Assembly (NCBI GenBank): GCA_017937765.1
Contig: JAGBCY010000013.1
Location: 1-64,000, forward strand
Direction of reading: 5' to 3'
Length of the DNA: 64,000 nt
Source of the DNA: Alistipes sp.
GTDB lineage: Bacteria; Bacteroidota; Bacteroidia; Bacteroidales; Rikenellaceae
Shown here: positions 41,461-50,792 of the stretch, one piece after another
How positions within the stretch are numbered: position 1 is the first letter of the stretch
Layout of the letters: each line of letters starts with the position of its first letter
Notes under the pieces: model-generated
The model's input: the letters and a program-made list of their open reading frames with translations, nothing else
What the model was told of the DNA's origin: nothing
The model's database searches: none
Position numbers and translations under genes: made by a program

Positions 41461-42063
41461 ATGATTATCCTTCCATCGGTATATTATGGCTCTACGGAGT
41501 ACTGGGCAGCCCTTGTGCAGGGTGGCTCGGATGTCGTTGTCGACCTCGGTGAGCACTACGTAAAACGCTCCGAGCGCAACCGCACGGAGATAATGACCTC
41601 GGGCGGCGTTATGCAGCTCTCGGTGCAGCTTGCCCACGCCAACCGCCCACGCCAGCCTATCGGCTCGATGCGTGTCGATTACTCGAAGCGTTGGCAGCAC
41701 CAGCACCTCGTGGCTATGGAGTCGGCCTACCGCTCGTCGCCTTACTACGACTACTACGCCGACCGCTTCGCGCCACTGTATGAGCGCGAGTGGGAGCGGC
41801 TCGTGGAGCTGAATATGGCTATTATGGAGCGCGTGTGTGCGATCTTGAAGGTGCCCGTGCCGCGCACGTCGGCGAGCTACGTCGAGGCTGCGGCCGACGA
41901 CCTCGACCTGCGCCCGAAGCGCACCGAGCAGGTCTATCAGCTTGAGCCCTACGTTCAGGTCTTTAGCGATAGGATGGAGTTCGTGCCGCGCCTCTCGATC
42001 TATGACCTCATTATGTGCGAGGGCCCCGAGGCTGTTGGCTACCTCCGCCGTGCTAAGCGGTAG
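41461..42063 (+). CDS. WbqC-family protein
   Basis: A 200-residue cytoplasmic protein. The ATG at 41461 is preferred because it directly opens the family-typical 'ILPSVYYGSTEYWAAL'; an earlier in-frame ATG at 41413 lies within prmA. The region 'LGEHYVKRSERNRTEIMTSGG...LSVQLAHANR' matches WbqC-like proteins, which are found with polysaccharide or amino-sugar genes but have no defined activity. Here no polysaccharide genes are adjacent. A terminator follows after 66 bp. Confidence 0.8.
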   Translation: MIILPSVYYGSTEYWAALVQGGSDVVVDLGEHYVKRSERNRTEIMTSGGVMQLSVQLAHANRPRQPIGSMRVDYSKRWQHQHLVAMESAYRSSPYYDYYADRFAPLYEREWERLVELNMAIMERVCAILKVPVPRTSASYVEAAADDLDLRPKRTEQVYQLEPYVQVFSDRMEFVPRLSIYDLIMCEGPEAVGYLRRAKR

Positions 42064-42129
42064 GGCGGGAGACTATTATACGACACAACAGCTGTAGACT
42101 ATATCCAGATCCCATAGATTAAGCGAACG

Positions 42130-42167
42130 TAGCGCGAGTACCATTCGATACCCGCGCTAAACTTTTT
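42130..42167 (+). terminator. Terminator of the prmA operon
   Basis: TAGCGCG pairs with CGCGCTA, extended inward by GTA/TAC after one mismatch (42130-42140 with 42149-42159), and is followed by AACTTTTT on the + strand. On the minus strand, where the LRR lipoprotein gene ends, no T-run follows. Confidence 0.75.
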
Positions 42168-42186
42168 AGGCTACTACGCCCCGCGA

Positions 42187-43965
42187 TTACTCCTCCTCGA
42201 AGATATAATTCTTGTATGCACTCCAGTAATATTTTGCCTTATACGCATTTATAATGCTATCATCATCTGATGCAGGGACATATATCTTGCGGTCAGAAGC
42301 ATTGCCAGAGAACATACCGACACCTCCTGCTGGCGGTGTTGTTCGCTTGCAATATACTGTTTTAAGGCTGTCGCAATCACTGAATGCCCACTCTCCAATC
42401 GTAGTTACGCTATCGGGAATAGTCACACTTGTAAGGCTGTCGCAATTATTGAATGCATCCTCTCCAATCGTCGTTACGCTATCGGGAATAGTCACACTTG
42501 CAAGGCTGGTGCAATCTTCGAATGCCCCATATCCAATCGTCGTTACGCTATCGGGGATAGTATATTGCGTAGCACCACAACCCAAAGCAAAAGCATTTAG
42601 CACGCCATCAATAATCAAACAACGACCACCATCAGCTGCAAATTTACCCTTAAACTCTTTAAGGCTGTCGCAAACACTGAATGCATAATTTCCAATCGTC
42701 ATTACGCTATCGGGAATAGTCACACTTGTAAGGCTGGTGCATTTATAGAATGCCTCATATCCAATCGTCGTTACGCTATCGGGGATAGTCACACTTGTAA
42801 GGCTGCTGCATTTATAGAATGCCTGCATTCCAATCGTTGTTACGCTATCAGGGATAGTCACACTTGTAAGGCTGGTACAATCTTGGAATGCAGAAAATCC
42901 AATCTCTTTTATATCTTTATCAAAAGTAATTATCCAGCACTCCTTCTCTGCATCGTAGAGATTAGAGATAATATTAGCTCCGAAAAAATCTGTTTTATAT
43001 GGTTTCGTTGCATATGTTGTACTACCATTGGTGTACCATATCTCATTATTGGCAGGTTTTGTTGCCTTAAGTTCAACCTCAAACGCCGTCATCGGCTGGA
43101 TATGGTTGCGCTCGATGGTGAGGGCCTTGTTCGTGGACTTGGTCATAATGTGTCCATCCATCGCCTCAATCTCTACCGTAAAGCCAGCCTCGAAGGTCTG
43201 CGGCGGAAGAGCGATATAGAATGCCGTGGCCTCAGCACCGAGCTCCACGCCCGTGCCGCAGTTGAGTGTTACCTCCTTGAGGATGGTATCCTCGAAGATA
43301 AGGCCGCCACCCGCGCCGCCAACATCGCCATCGTCGCTACCGCCCATTGCCGAGGCGAGCGTTGCCGTAGCATCCGAAGTGTTGATATACAACTCGCCAG
43401 CCACCTGCTCGCCATTGTTGCCGCGCAAGGTGATAGAGCGAACCTTCTCGCCCTCGCCCGTAAGCTGCAACTTAAGCCAGCCGCATACGCTCTTGAGCGA
43501 TATCTGGTTATACTCACCCGACGATACAAGGATATTGCCATCCACGCCGTAGCTATCCTCAAGGTAGGTCTGCACGGCGGGCAGCGATGCCTGCACGTTG
43601 TAGGTCTCGGTGTTGAAGTAGTAGCTCGCGTTATAGGGGTAGACCACCACCACACGCGTAGTCGGGGTCGTTGCCGTGCCTGCATCCACGCGCGTAAGCT
43701 CGCCCACGCGCGCGCCCGTCTGGCCCGTGTACTGCCACTTCTGGTTGGCATCCGAGCGGTAGAACACCGACACAAGGTCGCCCTCGGTCCATACCGTACG
43801 GAGCTCGTCGTTTAGTTGGATGCGCGTGTCGTCATCCTCGAAACTCGCAATAAGGGTCTCGGGAGCCTCGTCCGTAGGCTTCGTGCCCGATACCTCATTT
43901 AATCCATCCTCAGCACAGGCCGTAAGCATCACCACGGCCATAGCCCAAAGCAAAAAATGTCTCAT
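42187..43965 (-). CDS. Fimbrillin-like lipoprotein with BspA-type LRR C terminus
   Basis: A 592-residue predicted lipoprotein (lipobox MLTAC, Cys17). Residues about 40-300 form a fimbrillin-like double beta domain ('DTRIQLNDELRTVWTEGD', 'LTIERNHIQPM'). From residue 306 ('NNEIWYTNGSTT') an LRR_5/BspA cassette begins: repeats of about 23 residues with the core 'CTSLTSVTIPDSVTTIG', a spacer domain near 440-470, more repeats, and a closing 'KIYVPAS...AYKAKYYWSAY' cap. The N-terminal domain is close to that of the GH13 amylase at 60439, and the LRR cassette to that of the kinase at 50793. The LRR DNA is clearly more AT-rich than the first half. BspA proteins bind host or microbial surfaces; that role is inferred. 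Confidence 0.88.
   Translation of the reverse strand: MRHFLLWAMAVVMLTACAEDGLNEVSGTKPTDEAPETLIASFEDDDTRIQLNDELRTVWTEGDLVSVFYRSDANQKWQYTGQTGARVGELTRVDAGTATTPTTRVVVVYPYNASYYFNTETYNVQASLPAVQTYLEDSYGVDGNILVSSGEYNQISLKSVCGWLKLQLTGEGEKVRSITLRGNNGEQVAGELYINTSDATATLASAMGGSDDGDVGGAGGGLIFEDTILKEVTLNCGTGVELGAEATAFYIALPPQTFEAGFTVEIEAMDGHIMTKSTNKALTIERNHIQPMTAFEVELKATKPANNEIWYTNGSTTYATKPYKTDFFGANIISNLYDAEKECWIITFDKDIKEIGFSAFQDCTSLTSVTIPDSVTTIGMQAFYKCSSLTSVTIPDSVTTIGYEAFYKCTSLTSVTIPDSVMTIGNYAFSVCDSLKEFKGKFAADGGRCLIIDGVLNAFALGCGATQYTIPDSVTTIGYGAFEDCTSLASVTIPDSVTTIGEDAFNNCDSLTSVTIPDSVTTIGEWAFSDCDSLKTVYCKRTTPPAGGVGMFSGNASDRKIYVPASDDDSIINAYKAKYYWSAYKNYIFEEE
42365..42910 (-). repeat. 69-bp tandem repeats encoding LRRs (lipoprotein)
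   Basis: The DNA repeats with a period of 69 nt: a unit with CCAATCGTCGTTACGCTATC then GGGAATAGTCACACTTG then AAGGCTG occurs about seven times, interrupted at about 42555-42660 by a non-repeat segment. Nucleotide identity between units is high, so recombination may change copy number. Confidence 0.8.
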
Positions 43966-43984
43966 AATAAGCTATTTAATTCTG

Positions 43985-44110
43985 TTACCAATCCATCTCG
44001 GGATTCTCCTCGGGGTTCTCGATAGAGCCCGAAAAGCCCTGCTCGAGGGCTACCTCCACAATCTCAATCTCAGGAGCGGTGTACTGCTCCTCGCTCTTAA
44101 AACTCATCAT
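43985..44110 (-). CDS. Small 41-residue acidic protein upstream of the fimbrillin-like lipoprotein
   Basis: Two ATG codons (44110 and 44107) open a 41-codon frame, ending with TAA at 43985, 19 bp before the lipoprotein start. The product begins MMSFKSEEQYTAPEIEIVEV, contains 'ALEQGFSGS' and ends 'EENPEMDW'. It is strongly acidic and lacks a signal peptide. From memory, short Bacteroidales ORFs of the form 'PEIEVVEVEVEQGFAAS...W' lie beside fimbrillin-like genes, and this one fits well. It could be a small protein translated ahead of the lipoprotein or a regulatory leader ORF. The function is unknown. Confidence 0.65.
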   Translation of the reverse strand: MMSFKSEEQYTAPEIEIVEVALEQGFSGSIENPEENPEMDW

Positions 44111-44153
44111 TCTCCGTTTTTAATATACCTATATAAATAATACATTCTCGAGC

Positions 44154-44750
44154 CTATGCCTCGAACTTCTCGCCCATAAACCAGCGCGGCAGGTTGCAAC
44201 CGATATAGTTGCCCACTATCGCCCACCACCACGCGCCGAGCATAGCCCACTCGGCACGACCGAAGAGTAGTGCTGCGCCATAGTAGAAGGCATCGGCAAC
44301 GCAGTGCGGCAGGCCACACATAATAAACACGGGCACTCCAAAGAGCAGCGGCAGGTAGTGACCTCGGCGTGCGCCATAGACCGCGAGGGTCATAATCATA
44401 CCCGTGCCGATGCTCGTCACCACGAGTCCGTGCCACGACGCCGCGAGGCGTGCCGTGAGGATGGCATCGAGGTTGGCGTGTAGCGTGTCAGTTGCCACGT
44501 ACGTCGCGATGTATGCCGCGGCGAGACAGCCGAGTGCGTTACCCAAGAGCATAGGCACCAGTCGCCACGACTCCTTGTAGGGCAGATATCCCGACTTACC
44601 CGTATAGAGCTGTGCGCCGCACATAACCACCGACAACAGACCGAAGGCAAAGAGTACAGCTCCTACCAGGCCACCAACGCGCAGGTAGACCAAGCCGGCA
44701 ATGCCGATCATAAGACCGGCATATACCGACATAGAGATAAAGTGCTTCAT
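44154..44750 (-). CDS. Formate/nitrite transporter-family channel, short
   Basis: A 198-residue membrane protein with about six hydrophobic helices. It carries 'MCGAQLYTGKSGYLPYKE' between helices 2 and 3 and 'GLPHCVADAFYYGAALLFG' near helix 5, matching the FNT pattern E-H-x-V-A-N with its central His but with Pro and Asp replacing the usual Glu and Asn. FNT channels (about 270 residues) pass formate, nitrite or hydrosulfide. This one is shorter, mainly at the ends. The ATG at 44750 lies 4 bp after the leuS stop. Confidence 0.75.
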   Translation of the reverse strand: MKHFISMSVYAGLMIGIAGLVYLRVGGLVGAVLFAFGLLSVVMCGAQLYTGKSGYLPYKESWRLVPMLLGNALGCLAAAYIATYVATDTLHANLDAILTARLAASWHGLVVTSIGTGMIMTLAVYGARRGHYLPLLFGVPVFIMCGLPHCVADAFYYGAALLFGRAEWAMLGAWWWAIVGNYIGCNLPRWFMGEKFEA

Positions 44751-44754
44751 ACTC

Positions 44755-47514
44755 TTAGAGCACGATGTTGATAATCTTGCCTTTGACCACGATGATCTTC
44801 TTGGGCTGCTTGCCCTCGAGCCACTTGGCCGCACCCTCCGTAGTGACGATATCCTTCTGTATCTGGTCGGGTGTCATATCGAGGGCATACTCCTGCTTGA
44901 AGCGCAACTTACCGTTGACCATCACGGGGTACTCAAACGAGTTCTCCACGAGGTACTCGGCCTTGAACTCGGGGAATTGAGCGTCGCATACCGTTGTCGT
45001 GTGGCCGAGAGCCGAAGTCCAGAGCTCCTCGGCGATATGCGGAGCGAAGGGGGCGATAAGAGCTGTGAGGGGCTCCAATATCTCGCGCTTCGAGCAGTCG
45101 CCAAGCTCGTTGAGGCAGATCATAAATGCAGCCACCGAGGTGTTGAACGAGAAGTTCTCGATATCCTCGCCCACCTTCTTTATGGTCTTATGTAGCGTCT
45201 TGAGCTCGGCAGGCGTAGCCTTATCGTCGTTAACCATAAGCACGCCCTCGCGCGAATAAAACTTACCCCAGAAGCGGCGCAAGAACTTGTGCACGCCGTC
45301 GATACCGTTGGTATCCCAGGGCTTCGACTGCTCCAACGGGCCGAGGAACATCTCATACATACGCAACGTGTCGGCACCGTAGGCCTCGACGATATAGTCG
45401 GGGTTCACGACGTTGAACATCGACTTCGACATCTTCTCGATAGCCCAGCCGCAGATGTACTTGCCATCCTCCAACTCGAACTCTGCATCCTTAAACTCGG
45501 GACGCCAAGCGCGGAAGGCGTCGAGGTCGAGGATGTCGTTCTTCACGATGTTTACGTCGACGTGAATCTCCTGTGTCTCAAACTCCTTCTTGCGGCCGAG
45601 CGACACAAACTTGTTGGTGCCAACGATGCGGTAAACGAAGTTCGAGCGACCCTGAATCATACCCTGGTTCACGAGCTTCTTGAAAGGCTCCTCCTCGCAC
45701 ACGTAGCCGAGGTCGTAGAGGAACATATTCCAGAAGCGTGAGTACATCAGGTGACCCGTAGCGTGCTCAATACCACCCACATATAGGTCTACGTTACGCC
45801 AGTAGTCGTTGGCCTCCTTGCCTACGAGACCTTCGGTGTTGTGGGGGTCCATATAGCGGAGGTAGTATGCCGACGAGCCTGCGAAGCCCGGCATTGTCGA
45901 AAGCTCGTAGGGGTAGCCCTCCTCGGTGTGCCAGCCCTCGACGCGTGCCAATGGTGGCTCACCCTCGGCCGTGGGGCCGAAGTCCTTGATGGGGGGCAGG
46001 GTGAGGGGCAACTTGTCGTCGGTGAGGCGGTACGCTACGTCGTCCTTATAGTAGATCGGGAATGGCTCGCCCCAGTAACGCTGGCGCGAGAAGATTGCGT
46101 CGCGCAGGCGGTAGTTCACGAGTCGCTTGCCGAGGCCGCGACGCTCCACCTCCTCGAACATAAAGCCGATAGCCTCCTTGACATCCATACCGTTGATGAT
46201 GTCGGAGTTGATGATGTTGCCCTCCTTGGCGTCGTACGACTCTATCTCGAGGTTACCACCCTCCACTACGGGGATGATCTCGAGGCCGAAGTGACGCGCA
46301 AAGGCATAATCGCGCGAGTCGTGCGCCGGCACGGCCATAATAGCACCCGTACCGTAGCCAGCCAATACGTAGTCCGAGATATAGATAGGAATCTCGCGGC
46401 CAGAGAATGGGTTGATGGCATACGAGCCAGTCTTTACGCCACTTACGCGCTTGGTGTCGGCGATACGCTCACGCTCCGAGCGACGCTTCGTCTCGGCGAT
46501 ATAGGCCTCCACAGCCTCGCGGTTCTCCGAGGTTGTGAGCTCCTCGACCCACTCGTGCTCGGGGGCGATGACCATAAACGTCACGCCGTAGATGGTGTCA
46601 GGACGTGTGGTGAAGATCTCGAGCTTACGCTCCGAGTCCTTGACGTCGAAGAATACCTGAGCACCCACCGAGCGGCCAATCCAGTTGCGCTGAATCTCCT
46701 TCAGCGACTCGCTCCACTCGAGCTTCTCGAGGCCCTCGAGCATGCGCTCGGCGTAGGCCGATACGCGTAGCAGCCACTGCTTCATACGCTTCTGCTCCAC
46801 AGGGTGGCCGCCACGTACGGACAGTCCCTCCTTAACCTCGTCGTTGGCGAGCACCGTGCCGAGTGCGGGGCACCAGTTTACCATGGTGTCGGCGCGGAAG
46901 GCGAGGCGGTAATTCTGAAGTACCTGCTCGCGCTCAGCCTCCGTCATTGCACGCCACTCGTCGGCAGTGAAGGTGAGGTGCGTGGTCTCGGCGGCGTCGA
47001 TGCCCTCGGTGCCGTTAGCCTCGAAGTGGGCCACGAGCGCGGTGATGGGCTCGGCCTTAGCGGTGGCGTTGTTGTACCAGTGGTCGAACATCTGGAGGAA
47101 TGCCCACTGCGTCCAGTGATAGTACTCGGGCTCCGAGGTGCGTACCTCGCGCGACCAGTCGAACGAGAAGCCAATCTTGTCGAGCTGCGAGCGGTAGCGT
47201 GCGATGTTCTCCTCGGTTGTAATGGCGGGGTGCTGACCCGTCTGAATTGCGTACTGCTCGGCGGGCAGACCGAAGGCGTCGTAACCCATAGGGTGGAGGA
47301 CGTTAAATCCCTTCTGACGCTTGTAGCGTGAGTAGATATCCGATGCGATATATCCGAGGGGATGACCCACGTGCAGACCCGCACCCGAGGGATATGGGAA
47401 CATATCGAGGACGTAAAACTTTGGGCGTGTGGGGTCTACGCTTACGCGATAAGTACCCTCCTTCTGCCACTTCTCCTGCCATTTCGGCTCAATGGCTCTA
47501 AAATCGTATTCCAT
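44755..47514 (-). CDS. leuS: Leucyl-tRNA synthetase
   Basis: A 919-residue class-I synthetase. The HIGH motif appears as HVGH in '[15 protein letters not shown]', the CP1 editing domain (about 230-430) has '[12 protein letters not shown]' and '[13 protein letters not shown]', and the KMSKS loop is '[11 protein letters not shown]'. It charges tRNA-Leu in the cytoplasm. The gene follows the LRR relic at 47591-47668. The 77-bp AT-rich region before its ATG shows no clear TAnnTTTG promoter. Confidence 0.96.
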   Translation of the reverse strand: MEYDFRAIEPKWQEKWQKEGTYRVSVDPTRPKFYVLDMFPYPSGAGLHVGHPLGYIASDIYSRYKRQKGFNVLHPMGYDAFGLPAEQYAIQTGQHPAITTEENIARYRSQLDKIGFSFDWSREVRTSEPEYYHWTQWAFLQMFDHWYNNATAKAEPITALVAHFEANGTEGIDAAETTHLTFTADEWRAMTEAEREQVLQNYRLAFRADTMVNWCPALGTVLANDEVKEGLSVRGGHPVEQKRMKQWLLRVSAYAERMLEGLEKLEWSESLKEIQRNWIGRSVGAQVFFDVKDSERKLEIFTTRPDTIYGVTFMVIAPEHEWVEELTTSENREAVEAYIAETKRRSERERIADTKRVSGVKTGSYAINPFSGREIPIYISDYVLAGYGTGAIMAVPAHDSRDYAFARHFGLEIIPVVEGGNLEIESYDAKEGNIINSDIINGMDVKEAIGFMFEEVERRGLGKRLVNYRLRDAIFSRQRYWGEPFPIYYKDDVAYRLTDDKLPLTLPPIKDFGPTAEGEPPLARVEGWHTEEGYPYELSTMPGFAGSSAYYLRYMDPHNTEGLVGKEANDYWRNVDLYVGGIEHATGHLMYSRFWNMFLYDLGYVCEEEPFKKLVNQGMIQGRSNFVYRIVGTNKFVSLGRKKEFETQEIHVDVNIVKNDILDLDAFRAWRPEFKDAEFELEDGKYICGWAIEKMSKSMFNVVNPDYIVEAYGADTLRMYEMFLGPLEQSKPWDTNGIDGVHKFLRRFWGKFYSREGVLMVNDDKATPAELKTLHKTIKKVGEDIENFSFNTSVAAFMICLNELGDCSKREILEPLTALIAPFAPHIAEELWTSALGHTTTVCDAQFPEFKAEYLVENSFEYPVMVNGKLRFKQEYALDMTPDQIQKDIVTTEGAAKWLEGKQPKKIIVVKGKIINIVL

Positions 47515-47590
47515 AACTTGTTAATATTTATTTTGTTATTGTTATTTTTCGCTGTTTTGTTCTGTGCTGTTTTGCAGTCTGTTATGTCCA

Positions 47591-47668
47591 CTACTCTTCT
47601 GCTGAGAAGTCGTATTCGTGGATATAAGAAGCATAGCTGCTCCAGTATGATGCTTTTTTATACGCATA
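47591..47668 (-). pseudogene. Relic of the C-terminal cap of a BspA-type LRR protein
   Basis: Between the Hsp15-like gene and leuS (gap 47515-47708) one minus-strand frame reads, after a TAA at 47669-47671, 'YAYKKASYWSSYASYIHEYD' and then FSAEE before a TAG at 47591-47593. This has no start codon. It matches the end of BspA-type LRR proteins, including the intact lipoprotein in this window ('AYKAKYYWSAYKNYI'). Only 25 codons survive, directly 40 bp after the Hsp15-like stop. It is best read as what is left of a deleted LRR gene. The rest of the gap is AT-rich with no other feature. Confidence 0.6.
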
Positions 47669-47708
47669 TTATTTGCGTAGTTTTATCTCATCGTAGTAGG
47701 CTGTCGCG

Positions 47709-48122
47709 TTAATCCTCATCATCGTCATCCCACGCGTCGTCGACGTAGAAGCCATCCATCAGCGCGTCGATATCTCTGCGCTCCTTCTTCGTCGGGCGGC
47801 CAGTGCCGCGGTCGCGGAAGACGAAGATCGTCTCGTGCGGCACGTTGAGCTTGTCGAGCTCCTCCTGCGGTGTGCAGTTAAGGCAGTAGAGGGGCACGTT
47901 CTTCGCAGGCTGGCGGCTCGAGACGAGCTCCAGGACCTTGTAGCTATACGTCACCCTCTCGCGACGGACAGATATGCGGTCGCCGATCTTCACCTCGCGC
48001 GAGGGCTTGGCATAGGCATCGTTCACCAGCACACGGTTCTGGCGTATGGCATCGCCCGCATCGCTGCGCGTCTTGAACACGCGCACGGCCCAGAGGTATT
48101 TGTCTAATCGTATGTCACTCAT
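47709..48122 (-). CDS. hslR: S4-domain RNA-binding protein, Hsp15-like
   Basis: A 137-residue protein opening with an S4 RNA-binding domain (about 1-65, 'IRLDKYLWAVRVFKTRSDAGDAIRQNRVLVND'). A short linker, a basic patch ('GRPTKKERRDID') and an acidic tail of mainly Asp follow. Hsp15 binds free 50S subunits carrying nascent chains and aids their recycling. The start codon shares one base with the stop of ftsW, so it is translated with the dcw genes, an unusual neighbour for them. Confidence 0.88.
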   Translation of the reverse strand: MSDIRLDKYLWAVRVFKTRSDAGDAIRQNRVLVNDAYAKPSREVKIGDRISVRRERVTYSYKVLELVSSRQPAKNVPLYCLNCTPQEELDKLNVPHETIFVFRDRGTGRPTKKERRDIDALMDGFYVDDAWDDDDED

Positions 48123-49384
48123 TACTTTCTCAATTCTTGGTTATAGCTATTTGTGCGGCTGACGCTGATGATCATACCCAGCGCAAGCGAGGTGAATAGC
48201 AGCGACGAGCCTCCGCGCGAGATGAGCGGCAGCGTCTGTCCCGTCTCGGGGATGATGTTCACCTGAACGAGGATGTGCAACAGTGCCTGACACGTTATGA
48301 GCAGGCCGAGGCCCGCGGTCATAAGCGTCGGGAAGGCCGTAGTACAGCGGCGGCATATCTCTATCGAGCGGAACGTAATCCAGAGGTACAAGAGCATCAG
48401 CACCACGGCGGCGATGAAGCCATACTCCGACGTGAAGAAGGCATAGGCATAGTCGCTCTCGGGGTGGATAACCACGGCACGCGAGGTGCTATGTCCTGCG
48501 CCCTCGCCCGAGATGCCACCGTTGTGTATGGCGATCATAGCGCGCTGGGTGTCCGAAAGCTCGTAGACAAACTTCTTCTCACCACTGGTAACCCACTCCA
48601 TCACCCAAGTCGTTAGGCGCGAGCCTGCAACACCACCACGCCCGACGTGTACGAGCGACAGGAGCGTGAGACCGACGATGCCGGCAAAGACCACCACGGC
48701 CGTGAACTTGGCGATCTCGCGCTTCGACACGCGGCCGATGTAGAGCATAATCACCGAGGCGAGGAAGATGAGCACCGCTGATGAGGTGTGTGCCGGGAGG
48801 ATGACCGCACACGAGAGGACTACGGGGCCGAGTATCGGCAGGGTGTTCTCGCGGAGGATCTTCTTCTGCTTCTCGTCCTTGAGGCGGAAGGATGTGGGCA
48901 GTAGCTTTATCTTGTTTATCGTCGACTGGCGTGTCTCCATACATCGCGCAAGCATCAGTATCGTGAAGATCTTAAGACCCTCGGAGGGCTGGAACCTAAA
49001 GGGGCCTACCGGCAGCCAACGAGCTGCACCGTTTGTCTCGGCCCCCACGAAGTAGGTTATGACCGTGAGCAAGACAAAGAGGTAGTAGCCGATGGGTGTC
49101 CAGCGGCGATAGAAGGTGTAGTTAATCTTGTGGGCGATGTAAATCACGGGCATCGAGAGTGCCACGACATACATAATCTGCTGGCGTAGCGAGTCCGTAG
49201 AGGTCATATCCGACGTTATGTCGTAGACCATCTTTGCCGTCGAGGAGTAGACGACAAGAATCGACACGACGATCAGCACGGCGTAGATGATCCACAGCGT
49301 GCGGTCGCCCTCAAGTACACGGCGTCGCGAGGCGAGGAGCTCCTCGGCAGCCTCCGAGCCCACGGTATCTCGTCTATCTTTCAT
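48122..49384 (-). CDS. ftsW: Septal peptidoglycan polymerase FtsW
   Basis: A 420-residue SEDS protein with about ten hydrophobic helices. Signatures are 'TNGAARWLPVGPFRFQPSEGLKI' (with the SEDS Pro-Ser-Glu), 'HPESDYAYAFFTSEYGFI' (essential Asp loop) and 'IIPETGQTLPLISRGGSSLL'. It polymerises glycan strands from lipid II with FtsI. It lies 11 bp after murD. In most Bacteroidetes murG follows ftsW; here the next gene is the Hsp15-like one, so the dcw cluster ends. Confidence 0.93.
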   Translation of the reverse strand: MKDRRDTVGSEAAEELLASRRRVLEGDRTLWIIYAVLIVVSILVVYSSTAKMVYDITSDMTSTDSLRQQIMYVVALSMPVIYIAHKINYTFYRRWTPIGYYLFVLLTVITYFVGAETNGAARWLPVGPFRFQPSEGLKIFTILMLARCMETRQSTINKIKLLPTSFRLKDEKQKKILRENTLPILGPVVLSCAVILPAHTSSAVLIFLASVIMLYIGRVSKREIAKFTAVVVFAGIVGLTLLSLVHVGRGGVAGSRLTTWVMEWVTSGEKKFVYELSDTQRAMIAIHNGGISGEGAGHSTSRAVVIHPESDYAYAFFTSEYGFIAAVVLMLLYLWITFRSIEICRRCTTAFPTLMTAGLGLLITCQALLHILVQVNIIPETGQTLPLISRGGSSLLFTSLALGMIISVSRTNSYNQELRK

Positions 49385-49395
49385 CGCTTGGCCTC

Positions 49396-50763
49396 CTATT
49401 TATCGAGTACGTTACTCTTAACCCACTCCTTGAACAAACGGCCGCGCTCCTCGTAGTTGCGGAAGAGGTCGAAGCTCGCACACGCCGGCGAGAGGAGCAC
49501 GGTGTCGCCCTCCGTTGCCTCGGCACGTGCCGCCTCCATAGCCTCCTCGAAGGTGTGGCAGTCGCGGATGACGGGCACGATGCCCTGAAATTCGCGTAGG
49601 AGCTTGGCGTTATCCACTCCCATACAGATCAACGCCTTGACCTTCTTGCGCGCAAACTCCTTCACGGGGGTGTAGTCGTTGCCCTTGTCGGTGCCTCCTG
49701 CGATCCATACCGTTGGACGCTTCATACTCTCGAGCGCGTACCATACGGAGTCTACGTTCGTGGCCTTCGAGTCGTTAACCCACTGAATATCATCCTTCAC
49801 GCCAGCAGGTTCCAAGCGGTGCTCCACGGGCGAGAAGTCGTATATCGAACGCTTTATCTGCTTGGGGTCGATGCCTGCGGCGAGCGTCGCGAGGGCTGCG
49901 GCCATAGCGTTGTAGACGTTGTGCATACCCTCGATCTGCATCTTGCGCGTATCGACCGTGACGCTCTTCGCGCCTACGGTGGCGGTGAAGGTGTGACCCT
50001 CGAGTATGGCGTCGCCATCGCCACTGGCAATGGCTGTGTTTATGGCAAAGGGGAGCTGGCGTGCACGCAGACCGTTATCCATCTCGGCGAGCATCTGCTG
50101 CGTGATCGCGTCGTCGGCCGAGTAGATGAAGGCATCGGCCGCAGTCTGGTTCTCGGCGATACGCATCTTCGAGCGCGCGTAGTTCTCGAGCTTGTAGTCG
50201 TAGCGATCGAGGTGGTCGGGTGTGATGTTCATCAACACGCCGATGTCGGCCTTGAACTTGAAGCAGCCGTCGAGCTGGAACGAGCTGAGCTCCAGCACGT
50301 GCCAGAAGTGCTTCTCGGTGGCCACGGAGTATGCGAAGCTCTCGCCTATGTTGCCGCCGAGCGACACCTTGCGTCCGGCGTCGCGCATAATCTTGTATAT
50401 GAGCGATGTCGTGGTTGTCTTGCCGTTCGAGCCTGTTATGCAGATGGTCTTAGCCACGCCCTTGTAGCGCGCTGCGAACTCTATCTCCGATATTACGGGG
50501 ATGCCGCGCTCGCGAATCTTCTGTACTATGGGTGCTGTGTCGGGAATGCCGGGCGACTTGATCACCTCGTTGGCATCGAGTATGCGCTCCTCGGTGTGCT
50601 GGCCCTCCTCATACTCCACGCCCCACTCGTCGAGCCTTTCGCGGAACTTGGGGGCAATCTTACCCATATCCGAGAGGAATGTATCGAATCCCTTTTTCTT
50701 GGCGAGTATCGCCGAGCCATAGCCCGAGATACCACCACCCAAAACTACTATTTTACGTTTCAT
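49396..50763 (-). CDS. murD: UDP-N-acetylmuramoylalanine-D-glutamate ligase
   Basis: A 455-residue Mur ligase. The N-terminal UDP-binding Rossmann-like part ('VVLGGGISGYGSAILAKKKG') is followed by the ATP-binding P-loop 'ITGSNGKTTTT', 'LELSSFQLDG', 'NITPDHLDRY' and the C-terminal domain with 'EHRLEPAGVKDDIQWVNDSKATN'. It adds D-Glu to UDP-MurNAc-L-Ala in the cytoplasm. It starts 29 bp downstream of the kinase gene, which separates it from mraY. Confidence 0.95.
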   Translation of the reverse strand: MKRKIVVLGGGISGYGSAILAKKKGFDTFLSDMGKIAPKFRERLDEWGVEYEEGQHTEERILDANEVIKSPGIPDTAPIVQKIRERGIPVISEIEFAARYKGVAKTICITGSNGKTTTTSLIYKIMRDAGRKVSLGGNIGESFAYSVATEKHFWHVLELSSFQLDGCFKFKADIGVLMNITPDHLDRYDYKLENYARSKMRIAENQTAADAFIYSADDAITQQMLAEMDNGLRARQLPFAINTAIASGDGDAILEGHTFTATVGAKSVTVDTRKMQIEGMHNVYNAMAAALATLAAGIDPKQIKRSIYDFSPVEHRLEPAGVKDDIQWVNDSKATNVDSVWYALESMKRPTVWIAGGTDKGNDYTPVKEFARKKVKALICMGVDNAKLLREFQGIVPVIRDCHTFEEAMEAARAEATEGDTVLLSPACASFDLFRNYEERGRLFKEWVKSNVLDK

Positions 50764-50792
50764 ATATCGTTGTTTTTTCGTATCTTATAAGT

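Noticed and set aside
42365..42910. CRISPR-like regular repeats
   Set aside because: The period is 69 nt without unique spacers and the repeats stay in frame as LRRs.
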